NCBI GenBank assembly: GCA_014529385.2 | Contig: CM043950.1 | Span: 72,944,435-73,008,434, forward strand | Length of the DNA: 64,000 nt | Direction: 5' to 3' | Source of the DNA: Adiantum capillus-veneris | Lineage: Eukaryota > Streptophyta > Polypodiopsida > Polypodiales > Pteridaceae | Part shown: positions 10,810 through 20,796 of the stretch, piece after piece | Numbering within the stretch: the stretch's first letter is position 1 | Layout: each line of letters begins with the position of its first letter | Notes under the pieces: generated by a model | What the model saw: the letters and a program-made list of their open reading frames with translations, nothing else | Told to the model about the DNA's origin: nothing | Databases searched by the model: none | Position numbers and translations under genes: made by a program

Positions 10810-11006
10810 AATTGTTAGCGTCGATATGTCCGTCAATATGTGCGTCACTAACTGCGTCGATATACGCGTGGAAAACTTTACATTTCTACGCTAGTATCCA
10901 CGGGCATATCGACGCAGTTATAGACGCACATATCGATGAAGTGTAAGAACGTCGATATGGACGTGGAAAGTCACGGGCGTCGATAACTTTGGGTTATGTT
11001 GTAGTG
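10810..11006 (-). repeat. CACTA right terminal inverted repeat and subterminal motifs
   Basis: This region holds repeated GCGTCGATAT, GTCCGTCAATATG and CGTCGATATACGCG motifs in both orientations. It ends TAACTTTGGGTTATG then TTGTAGTG at 11006. It mirrors the left end at 5743-5935, and the final six bases are the exact CACTAC terminus read from the other strand. Confidence 0.8.
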
Positions 11007-11184
11007 ATAACTGAGGATTGGGCATGATATTTTTGCAACATACATCCATTTCCATAAGGGGATTAGTGAGTTTGAGTTGATGCTATTGCTAAGAGCTAAA
11101 TGGAACAAGTGTTCGAAGAAACTAGTAGTGAGTTAAGGCACCCATATAGTGGTTTTAGTAAGGCTTGCAAGAAAGAACCTTGAC

Positions 11185-11850
11185 GTAAAGCCTCAATTAA
11201 TAAAAAGATTTTTATCTCACGTGGGGTTTGAATTGCACCTCCTGATAAAAAAAACCATCAACACTAACTCCTCCCATGTAATAATACTTAGTTGTCCACT
11301 TGTAATCAATGGAGAATAGAAACTCAAATAAAATGCCCATAATTGGGGCATTAAATAAATGGATGTTCTCTGAGGCAATGTTTTTCCCCAATCGAAGTAG
11401 ATCTTGTTACTTATGACATAAGAACTTTTTGGATACCAAATGCAAAAACGTGATTTTAAAAATGCAAAGACTGGAAGGATGAAAAGGGATGTACAAAGTG
11501 CATGATCGGTTCTCATTGGTGAAACAAGAAGAGGCAAGTTTTTAGGTCTACTAGAAGCTGGAAGATACTCCTTCCCCCCTCAAAATGGCTCATCTTCCAA
11601 CCTACTTTTCAATGTAAAGTGCGAGGAACAATCTTGAAGGCACAACCGGCAAGCAACGAGAACCATTGGTAAGAAATATTTGCCTTTGGTAATTGTGAAT
11701 GCGATGAAGATGGAGGATTCAAAAAGATGAGTTTTGGCGATGGTCCGATATGGAGACCTTCCGCAATCCAAAAGGCGAGTTGGCCATCATTTTTGCAGCC
11801 CAACTAAAAATGATAACTTGCATTGATAAATATGGGACCTCGATTGCGTG
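11185..11850. repeat. Direct repeat copy 1 (~660 bp) of unclassified element
   Basis: This copy shares its full length with 12655-13303 as a diverged direct repeat, including TCACGTGGGGTTTGAAT, GGCATTAAATAAATGG, GAAGTAGATCTTGTTACTTATGAC and GATAAATATGGGACCTCGAT. It lies 180 bp right of the CACTA element. Neither copy has clear TG...CA ends, and no gene is recognised in it. The pair could be LTRs of a small non-autonomous element or a segmental duplication. The stretch 11851-12654 between them holds no recognisable gene. Confidence 0.75.
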
Positions 11851-12654
11851 TGAACACGCTCTTTGTATAGGCTTAGTATAATTTTCCTTTATTACAACAA
11901 CTGGAAATCTTACATTTAGGAAGCATGTCATATCGGTGTTAATTCGATAGTTTAGGCACATTGTCGTGGTTGGCAACCATTGCTACTAGCATGATTTTGT
12001 CGATGTGGTTTACATTAATATGGAATTGGATTTGGTTCTTCATGATGATGACATTGATTATGAATTTAGAACTGATCTTGGAACCCGAATGATAGTTGTG
12101 ACCAATGATACCCTGATACATTGGGATGTGACATATATTGCTTATCCTAGTGGTATGGGATACTAGAATACTCATCCATTCCGTGCCTAAGAAGTCAATA
12201 AGGAAATTTTGCCGCCATTTTCTCTCCATCAGAAACTCTACTATGTACATGTATTTTCCATTTGTGATGAGTATCAACATTAGTTCACATATGTAGTAGC
12301 AAATCTAACATGCTTAAGGTTCAAAGAGTAAGAGTATCGACACTGGTTCATATATGTGGTAGAAAATATAACATGCTTAAGCTTCAGAGAGTAACCCATA
12401 TCCATTTGGGTATCTCCACCATCCATGCTATATCAAAATGGAGAATAATTTTTCTCTGCTTGAATGTAACCACTATCGTTGGGCACACCGTGTAACATCT
12501 TTTCCAAATTAACTTGCTTGGGACAAACATGAAGGAAGAGAGTCAAGTTGGTACAATAGGCACACAAGTATACCCCCTCTAACTTCTGATCCAGAGATTT
12601 TTTTTCTATTTTTCACATTGTGCTCATCAAAATACAACCACCATGCCAAGTCTA

Positions 12655-13303
12655 GCCAAAGTCTCAATTAATCAGAATATTTCAATCTCACGTGGGGTTT
12701 GAATAGCTCCTCCTGATAAAAAACAATTGACACTAACTCCTCTGAGGTAATAATATTTAGTTGTCCACTCAAGTACCAGTACAATGACCTAAACTAGGGC
12801 ATTAAATAAATGGTTGTTCTCCAAGGCAATGTTTTTTTTGAATCGAAGTAGATCTTGTTACTTATGACGTGAGAACTTTTTGGCTACCATATGCAAATAC
12901 ATTCTTTTAAAAATACAAAGATTGGAAGAATGAAAAGGGATGTGCAAAGTGCATGATCAGCTCTCATTGGTGAAACAAGTAGACATAAGTTTTCAAACCT
13001 GCTAAAAGCTGGACGATACTCCTCCCCCCCTCGGGATGGTTATAGTCTCCCAACCTACTTTTCAATGTAAATTATGCGGAACGAGCTTGACGACACAACC
13101 GGCAAGAAATGAGAGCCAGTGGTAAGCAATAGTTGCCTGTGGTAATTGTGAATGTGATGAGGATGGAGGTTTGAAAAAGATGAGTTGTGTCGGTGGTATG
13201 GTATGGAAACTTCCTTCAGTTCAAAGGGCAAGCTGGCCATAGTTTTTGCAACCCAACTAAAAATGATAACCCGCATTGATAAATATGGGACCTCGATCGT
13301 CTA
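12655..13303. repeat. Direct repeat copy 2 (~650 bp) of unclassified element
   Basis: This is the diverged second copy of 11185-11850. Small indels and many substitutions separate the two, so the duplication is old. Both copies contain a minus-strand purine run (GAGGGGGG[GA]AGGAG). That could be a polypurine tract, but nothing downstream confirms an LTR. The following 13304-13468 shows no feature. Confidence 0.75.
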
Positions 13304-13466
13304 TGACCACAACGTGTCTTAATCACAAATTTCTCCTTAGGGTACATTATAGAAAGAGTGATTAAGAGCTAGTTTGCACCCAGGAAAACCACAAGAAAGT
13401 GGCAGCAATCCATTAAGAAACCCGTCTCTAAGTCACCATTCATGATGATTGATTGCAAAGCTAGAG

Positions 13467-13468
<2 letters not shown>

Positions 13469-13511
<43 letters not shown>
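13469..13511. repeat. (TC)n microsatellite
   Basis: An uninterrupted TC dinucleotide run of about 21 repeats lies just left of the gypsy element insertion at 13583. Confidence 0.95.
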
Positions 13512-13513
<2 letters not shown>

Positions 13514-13582
13514 AAGCCCGTGTCTGTGTTTCTACCATAGAAGAATATTTAAGCTGGTGTATGCATCTGTGAATCTCAACGT

Positions 13583-15876
13583 TGGAGAGGGGGAATGGGG
13601 GAACTCACCCGGCACAAACACAAGGGCCTCTCTATAGCTCAGGGTATTCACAGCACCCCTATCCTCTCAGAAAACACCTTCAAAGAAACACTTAACACTA
13701 AGAGACCACCGCCTGGTCAATTGCCACTACTCACACACTCTACAAACCACCACACAAGATACACCTACTACCACTGCCTGTCTCCATCCTTACACACGCA
13801 CATAACCACTCAATCTCACTCTCTCACTCAGAACACCATCGGTCCGGGGGGGCACACACTTCCACACAGCCAGCACCGAGGAGGGACATGAAAGCAGGAG
13901 AAAGAGAGGGGGGGAAAGGGAAACAACATCACGAGAGGCAACTGTGGCTTGATTGCACTTCAGAAAACATATACACAGGCTTGCAATGCCATCACCATGG
14001 CCATTTTCAAGCAAAAGTTACAAAGGGGCTAGCTTGCTAGAGAACTCCACTGTGCAGGCTTCAAACGGAACCTGAAAAGGCCAAGAAAAAAGCCCCCAAT
14101 TTCATTCATTTTTTACTTTTATAGGGGAGGACTTTAATTTGGGAATTTACAACTTAATTGGTCCACCTGGAATCTTGAATTGGTATCTTTTGGGAAAGAG
14201 GGCACCGCTTTGCTCTATCTCTCTCTTCTTCACTCTTTGCACTTGGGAGGGAGGCATTAGCGATGTCGCTATTGCCCCCTAGGCTCTTCATTTTTTATTT
14301 TTATTTTTCACCTTTTACCCTCATTTGGTTTAGCCTTATACTGTTCAATTTTTTACTTTGACTCTATCACTCTATCCATCCGACTCCTTCTTGGCTCCCT
14401 TTTGGCTTTCACCTCCATCTTTTGGCCCTTGGACTTGGTTTGGCTTTATCTTTGCCCTCAGCTTGTCTTTGTCCGGCCCCTACTTCTCCCTTGCTCTTTT
14501 GGTCCTCCCCTTTATCATTTCCTTGTCCAGCCCCTCTTACCTTTGCCTTTGCTTGGCCCGGACGCCCTTTGCAATGTCCACCCTTTCTCTCTCTCTCTCT
14601 CTCTCTCTCTGTCTATGCCGTGGGACTCACCTCTGACCTGGGGGGGGGGAGAGAATAGTGATGTCGCTATTGCCCCCACCCTTCTCCTTTAAAACTTCAA
14701 GGCCCCATGGGACTATGGAAACTAACCTATGCCGGGCGCTACATCATCATCACTGTCAACTGCCTCACACGTGGGCATGCCACCTACGCCGCCCTGCTTC
14801 GCCAAAATCCACCCACGTAGCACCGCGATCGGCCACCACAGTGCCGCCAGGGCCCTCTCCATGGCCACGAGCTCCCAAGGAGCCCTTATGCCTCACATGC
14901 CTCAAATGGAGTAGCGCCCCAGCTCTTATGCGCCGAAATCGGCAGTCGCGCACCCGCATATGGGGTATTCCTGAGCCACGTGGTGCTCGCTGGCTTAAGC
15001 AGTCTTCAAGGACTTGCAATTCCAAGTTTTTTCCTCCACTAAACCTCCTCTAGCCCATTTTTCCCCTTTTACTTTCCTTGCATGCCATACATCACCTGGT
15101 GACTCAATTATCAAGCCGCAAAGCGGTGTCGAGTCCCCCCTTAACCGGTTCCTGGCGATGCAAATCCCACTGCATTCGGACTCCCCGTCCGCTATCCAAG
15201 GCCACAAAAATCAGAGAAAATCATCTGCGACTTGTTCACTGCCCATGGCTCCCAACTTCATCTCCCTGTATCTGGTCGACCAAGCATCCGATTGACGCGT
15301 CGACGACTCGTGCTAGCTCCCCATGGTACGTACTATCACGGAGGACCTTGGTGAGGTCAAAATGACGGTAGATGGCACATCTTCCCATGTGGTCGAGTGG
15401 GCTCAAACCCGGCCCCCGAAAAATCTTCTAATGGCCATATCTTGCTATCCAGAGCTCCGATTCGCAATCCGAAAAGACAGGCATGTTCCACAACTCGAGT
15501 AGTACACACATAGACACTAACATCAGCCCGATCCACCTGTCCCCAACTACCCTGTCCGTCGGGGATCTGCAACACACTTTTCCTTTAAACTTCAATATCT
15601 AGAACACAAGGGATCCGTTTGACGAGCCGTCTGGACCGGCTTCTAGAGCACGCTGCACTCTACATTCTAGAGCTTTGACTTGGCCTTTCAGACATCTTCA
15701 TATGGCCTATCCTACTGCACTTTTGGCCTAGAAAACCGCTTTAAGCATACATTCCCGCTATCCTTTGGCTGCCAAGGGCCTTGGCACTTGCCCTAGCCTT
15801 CTGCACTACACTCAACTGCACCCTTTGCCTGGCACAAACCATCTTCTAGCCTCGAGCAACTTTAGTTGCACCATCA
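13583..15876 (-). repeat. 3' LTR of gypsy element 1
   Basis: The LTR begins TGGAGAGG on the plus strand and ends ACCATCA, i.e. TGATGG...CTCTCCA when read along the element. It contains a (TC)n run near 14585-14612 and several pyrimidine-rich segments. It aligns along its whole length with 27304-29592. Apparent open frames inside it arise from low-complexity sequence and have no protein match. Confidence 0.9.
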
Positions 15877-15893
15877 TTGCCCAGCCCCCTCGT
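15877..15893 (-). other. Polypurine tract of gypsy element 1
   Basis: Read on the minus strand, CGAGGGGGCTGGGCAA directly precedes the TGATGG start of the 3' LTR. This is the position where plus-strand DNA synthesis is primed. The tract is imperfect (two C/T interruptions). Confidence 0.55.
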
Positions 15894-16039
15894 CAAACAT
15901 TTATGTTCGACCAAAAGCATATGTACACAACTTTAAAACTGGCACACCAAACCATGATTGAAAGAACTCACAAAACCACAATTGTATGTATAGGCTATGT
16001 ACAAAAACTTCATCTTCCTTCTCTTGCACACTGCATGCT

Positions 16040-18226
16040 CTAGGTGGGTTGTGCACCCCCCTTGAATATAATCTGCTGCACTTCAGGCACTAGATTCCTC
16101 TCAAAATACAGTTTAAGCCGCACACCATTTACCCCGTTCCTAAGAAGCTTGCCATTTTCCCTTACCAGTTGATATGTCCCATTCGGAAAGGCCTTCTTCA
16201 CTTTATACAGACCTGTCCACTTCTTCTGGAATGAGAAATCCACTTAGCTTTCATATTTCATGACCAGGTCTCCTTCTTCTATCTTCTTGTTCGACAGGTT
16301 CTGATTGAATTTGGCAACCCGCTTCTGTCTCTACTTCACATAGTAGTCTGCCACTGCCTCTCTGCCCATCTGCAAAGCCTCCAAGCTGGCTATCTGATCC
16401 TGTAGAACTCCTTGTTGAGTAGCACTGACACGCCACATACACTTTAAAGCACCTAGCTGTGCATGCACTAGCAACACCGCCTCCTTATCGTAGACAAGCT
16501 CGAATGGAGTGAAGTTTGTAGCCACTTAATTTATAGGACGTTCTATACGCCCAGAGACACTTCTCTAGATTTGCTTCCTACTCAGCCTCCTGCTTGTACA
16601 CATACTTCGTTAACATCTTGAAAATTTGACCATTAGCACTCTCGACCAGACCATTCCATTGGGGGTGATAGGGTGAGGAAAACCTGTGCTGAATCTTTAA
16701 CTTTTCCACTAATGCGCTCATGAGCTTGCTTCTAAACCCCTGACCCCTATCGGAAACTAACACCCATGGAACACCAAAACGGAAACATATATTATCAAAC
16801 ACAAACCGAGCCACCACACTAGCATTGACTTCCTTCACTGCTTTGGCCTCAACCCACCTTGTAAGGTAGTCAATGGCTACCACCACGTACTTCTTACCAC
16901 TTGTAGACTTTGGGAGAGGGCCCCTAGAATCCAAAACCCACTTCTCAAAGGCGCTTTGTGCGATGATGGCGCCATGTGACTCCACTACCAGTCGTCTTTC
17001 ACCTATAGTCTGACACTCGTGGCACATCTTGCACCAGTAATGCACGTCCTTCACAATGGAAGGCCACCAAAAGCCTGCTCTAAGCACTCGAAACATAACC
17101 TGATCTTTGCCCTGGTGTCCACTCTCTTCATGGAATTGCTCCAACACCATTCCTATCTCTTCTTTGTACAACACCCTTCTAAGCACTCCGTCACGCCCAT
17201 AGTTCATGAGATCCTCACCTACCAGTGTGAATTTGCGGGCCTTTTGCACCACTCTTCTCTTTTGCAGCTTGGATAAACCCTCTGAACATTGCCCTGTACC
17301 TAAAAATCCTTCAATCTCCTTAAGAGTCTCCCTACCTGAATAAGTGGCTGGGGCCACATATAGACCTGCAACATGCACTTGTACTTTGCTTCTAGCTAGT
17401 TGATCCTCCTCTTGGTTCTTCTCTCTCCTCACATGCTTGAATAGGACTTCTTCAAAATACTTCAACATCTTCTTGATGGAAAAGAACCAATGCTTCAAAG
17501 AATCGCGCTTTACCTGCCATTGGCCTAACAGTTGCTTGATGACTAGCAATGCATCTCCCTTCACCACCAACCTTCAAATGCCGAACTCTATGCACTTCTT
17601 TAAACCCAAATGCAGAGTGAGATACTCCGTCTCATTATTGGTGTGGACATCCTCTAGATCATACGCTTTCGAAAATATCGTTTTGCCATGTGGGTCGTGT
17701 ATCACCATACCTCCTCCTGCTTTCTGCACTACGCTTTGATATGCTCCATCGAACCACATAGTGAAAGAATTTTTTAAGTCGGGTTCCTCCTTGGCTTCAT
17801 CTCGTACCACCCTTGGATAGGCTTGTAAATTGATGGCCTTGCTGACAAGAATGTATGCCAGGTGAGACCGACTCGTGTGATCCACCTTGAACTCGAACTC
17901 GAACTCCTGTAGCTCCAGCACCCACTTCATAATCCTCCTTCCTGGCTTCAAATGTAGCACTACCTCTATAAATGGATTATTAGCAGTTAACACAAAAAAT
18001 TTATGCACAATCAAATGGACTTTGAGCTTCCTGCAAGCGAAGACTAGAGCCATCACCCACTGCTCCGCCTCGGTGTAGGTAGCCTCTCCTGGGCTAATCA
18101 CCCTGCTCTCGAAGTATATATACTTCAATTTATGAACAAATGAAGCCAAACCTTGAGCATCTGATGCAGCTCCATCAACACCAATGCCTTCACCTTCTCG
18201 GGATCAGTCTCTATACCGTTTTGCGA
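16040..18226 (-). pseudogene. Gypsy element 1 pol, distal part: RT end, RNase H, integrase
   Basis: In order along the minus strand: NGIETDPEK after the nested insertion (18200 region); a first RNase H block (GEATYTEAEQWVMALVFAC); a second RNase H with FDGAYQS, NNETEY and KGDALLV; the integrase zinc region with HEESGHQG and CKMCHECQ; and the integrase core with LDSRGPLP, SDRGQGF and NGLVESANG, which keeps Asp, Asp and Glu. A C-terminal segment follows (EEGDLVMKYE, GTYQLV). The frame from 18149 to 16578 is continuous apart from one TGA at 17574. Stops and shifts break the tail after 16578. The enzyme set would process and integrate element DNA. It is inactive here. Confidence 0.85.
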
Positions 18227-19739
18227 TGATGCATGGTTTTTAGTACCCCTTCTGAAGATGCAATAAAGGCACAGTCAGCTGTTGGGGAGATGAGGATACT
18301 CTAGTCCAAGGGATCTTGAAACAGAAGAAAAATCTACTTCACAAGCACCAAAGAGTAAAAGGTGCCATGGACAGAAGATACGTGGGAACGAGCTCTTATG
18401 CATGCCTACAACCTATATCTTACAGAATATCCCATTCTAGGTGTGAATTTCTAGTGAAATTTACACGAGGATGTTCGTGTGGACTCACAGCAGAACATAC
18501 TCCGTTTTCACTTTTTTACCGACAGTAAATATTTTTTACCACAGTAAATATTTTTTACCTACAGTAAATATTTTTCACCTACATGGTAAATACAAATCAC
18601 TTTTTACCTACAGTAACTTTTTTTACCCATGGTAAATATTTTTTACTGCACCATAAGTATTTGGTAGGTAACAGTTCACTGTTACTAGAAGCAGTGATTG
18701 GGCATCAACAATGCAGTTATAGGAGGAGAAAACGAGAAAATCTTATGGTAAAGGTGAGTCAACAGGGATAAAGACTTTTGAGTTGAAAAGAGACATGTTG
18801 ATTTTTTCAAAGAACACATATCAAAAGAAGCCATGGTTGAGGATTTTTTGAGAGTTTGATATTCAGGAGGACCCAGCAGGTCCCCCCCTTACATGTGCAG
18901 AACCTCCAGTTTCAACAGCCACCTACCTGCTCTTAAATGCTGGTCAAGGCCTTATCCCCATGTGTCACAATAAGAAAAATCAGCATTTACCCTCCCCTCT
19001 CACATCACTCTAGAGAATATCTTGATGGTGACATATGAGGTGACCTTAATCTGTTGACCACCCTAAGCAAAAAGTAACCCCAATCAGCGGATTTAAGCAT
19101 GTTTATCCCTAATCCCAAACCCTCTCAGAAACCTATATAAGGAGGCCTTCTCTCACTCAAAACCAACACTTCACCCACTTCACCAAGCAATGAAGCTATG
19201 ACGACATTGCTCACAACGAGGAGCTATGGATGGAGCTCTACTCTCTCTCCCTCTCTCTCTCTCACTCTAGTATGCTACATTACTAGCCCTAAAACCTAAA
19301 TAAGGAGTCTTCTCTCATGCTCCATGGCCACCATCCTCGCCATCATTCTCTAAGGTATTGATGTGTTGCTAGTAGGATCATACCTACTTGCTGGGTTGAT
19401 TGTTTTTTACAATGGATTATGACATCCTTGGCTTACTTCTCTATATCCTTGTTATGTATGATCAGATGCCGTTGTATTGTTAAGCTGATTTCTTGTGTAT
19501 ATATATGCTACATACGGTCCATCAGCTTCGTTTCTATGTGTTTTGCCATATGTTTTGATGCCATCATAATGCCAGAAGTCTCACTTGCCTATGTGCACTA
19601 TGTGTGAGGTCCCTAAACCTCTTAATTTAGGGTGGTGCCCCCTTTGTTTTGTTCTTTGCTTGTTTGCATGAGGCGTGGTTTGTGGAGTGTGCACGAGTAG
19701 AGAGGCCACCCGATTGCACTGCTCTTTTTCCCGCCCTCA
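18227..19739 (+). repeat. 5' LTR of nested gypsy element 2
   Basis: It starts TGATGCATGG. A TATATAA box (19134-19140) followed by GGAGGCC is a likely promoter. Between 18515 and 18655 lies a run of TTTTACC(T)ACAGTAAATA words repeated five to six times. The LTR ends GCCCTCA before the primer site. It aligns along its length with 23120-24632. Confidence 0.9.
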
Positions 19740-19742
19740 TTT

Positions 19743-19760
19743 TGGTGCCCCCACTGAGGA
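19743..19760 (+). other. Primer binding site of nested gypsy element 2
   Basis: TGGTGCCCCCACTGAGGA starts 4 bp inside the 5' LTR. TGG matches the CCA end of a tRNA, and the rest should pair with the acceptor stem and T arm. The same 18-mer, with at most one change, occurs at the matching position in the other gypsy elements here. Confidence 0.75.
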
Positions 19761-19811
19761 GGGCTACACAGACCTTCAGTCCACAAGCAATGAAGATGTG
19801 CAATCTACAAC

Positions 19812-19997
19812 ATGGACGAATGGCGTGAGGAGTTTGCAATTTGGAGAACAGAAGAGGAGGAGGCTTTAGAGGCCTTAAAAGCTTTCATCGAGGTCTTGTT
19901 ACCAGGTTACAGTGTCATTGAAATTCAAGAAGTAAGTTCTTCTACATGCCTTGTTCGTGATCGTCTCCAACGAAGGAGAGTAAGAAGAAGAGCTTGA
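19812..19997 (+). CDS. Small accessory ORF of nested gypsy element 2, unknown
   Basis: A 61-residue frame begins at an ATG 50 bp after the primer site: acidic N-terminal half (MDEWREEFAIWRTEEEEALE), hydrophobic middle, strongly basic end (RLQRRRVRRR). It is not recognised in any family. Its place between primer site and the larger accessory ORF is where Ogre/Tat elements are known to carry an extra ORF before gag. It could also be the start of the next ORF, joined by splicing or by a lost base. I infer no function. Confidence 0.35.
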   Translation: MDEWREEFAIWRTEEEEALEALKAFIEVLLPGYSVIEIQEVSSSTCLVRDRLQRRRVRRRA

Positions 19998-20246
19998 TAT
20001 ACCTCTCCTCTCAACCTATGAGTGCTCCAGAAACCTCCAACGCACACGAGCTTGAAATATTCTACATCAACATACACGAAGGTACTGTGACACACATTAA
20101 GGGAAGAGAAAGCATCACCAGACCTCTCTTTCCTAAGGAGCCGACTAAGAGGAGGAAGATCACCTCTACACCTAAGTGGCCCAAGGCCGCAGCGCGTGCT
20201 CAAGCGTAAGGTAACATTTGGCTTAATCTCATTAATAAGGGATTAC

Positions 20247-20780
20247 ATGACCACTACAGGCAAGAAAAAGGCTAGTGAGCAACCATCTTCAACCTCCAAC
20301 TTGCAACCACGACTCTCACCCCTAAATCCTCCTGAAGCAAAGAGGCGAAGGCTTGCCTACAAGATTGCCGCCCGTCTGCGAGTGCTCCCAGTGCACTTTG
20401 TGAATCCAGACACCACCAATCCCAAGCCAACCTCCTGTCCGCATGAAGATCACTTTGGATATTGTCCAAAGTGCTTTGGAGACCGGGTGAAAAGCCTCCC
20501 TGCCCTACCTTTGCTGCTAATTTTCAAGAAGTTATCTCAATCTAAGGAAACTATCTTAGTTGATGATGTGCTGCACATTAATGGTGTCACTTTCATTCGT
20601 CATGCTGATTACGGTAATAGCATCCAATTGTTGCTTGCTAAAAGGCTCAGCATTGTACAAAGTGTTGCCATCACACCTTACGTCTTCACAGATGCATCAG
20701 GAAGAGTCGAAGTAATCCGAGGTGCTGACCTTCTGTGGCTGATCAGGCTCATTGGTCCCAAGGTGATGCAACTAAGCTAG
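20247..20780 (+). CDS. Accessory protein upstream of gag position, weakly F-box-like
   Basis: A 177-residue frame starts at ATG 20247 (the frame is open a little further up to a GTG). It has a basic N-terminal part (KRRRLAYKIAARLR), a cysteine cluster (CPHEDHFGYCPKC) that could bind zinc, and then SLPALPLLLIFKKLSQSKE followed by a hydrophobic domain (IQLLLAKRLSIVQSVAI). The second half lines up loosely with the paired ORFs at 42927-43986 in element B: LPxxL, a VLxVxxxxF stretch, then IQL..A.RL. The LP..L...L pattern recalls an F-box, but this is inference from a short motif. It is followed 16 bp later by the ~70 aa accessory domain. Confidence 0.45.
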   Translation: MTTTGKKKASEQPSSTSNLQPRLSPLNPPEAKRRRLAYKIAARLRVLPVHFVNPDTTNPKPTSCPHEDHFGYCPKCFGDRVKSLPALPLLLIFKKLSQSKETILVDDVLHINGVTFIRHADYGNSIQLLLAKRLSIVQSVAITPYVFTDASGRVEVIRGADLLWLIRLIGPKVMQLS

Positions 20781-20796
20781 GCTCTTGTGTGTAAGT

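Larger units (their letters stand above)
5743..11006. mobile_element. Complete CACTA element (~5.3 kb), probably non-autonomous
   Basis: The right end reads GTAGTG (11001-11006), the complement of CACTAC. The left end reads CAATACAAC at 5743, one base off CACTACAAC. The inner bases match as inverted repeats through TTATCGACG. Both ends are flanked by ATA (5740-5742 and 11007-11009), the 3 bp duplication expected for CACTA. Inside both ends lie many short GTCGATATACGCG-type motifs, the subterminal repeats where CACTA transposases bind. The only recognisable gene is the Transposase_24 gene at the left. No Transposase_21 (TnpD-like) gene is visible, so the element most likely depends on another copy. 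Confidence 0.85.

Noticed and set aside
10402-10810. Frames encoding Ser/Leu and His/Thr repeats on both strands
   Set aside because: They translate the (TC)n/(CA)n/(AG)n microsatellite.
14358-15365. Several 60-130 codon frames on both strands in the LTR of element 1
   Set aside because: The same frames recur, altered, in the other LTR (28114-29002), contain low-complexity sequence, and match no protein.
18222-18226. Clean 5 bp target duplication for nested element 2
   Set aside because: TGCGA at the left and AGGGA at the right agree at only three of five bases, so it is only a possible decayed duplication.
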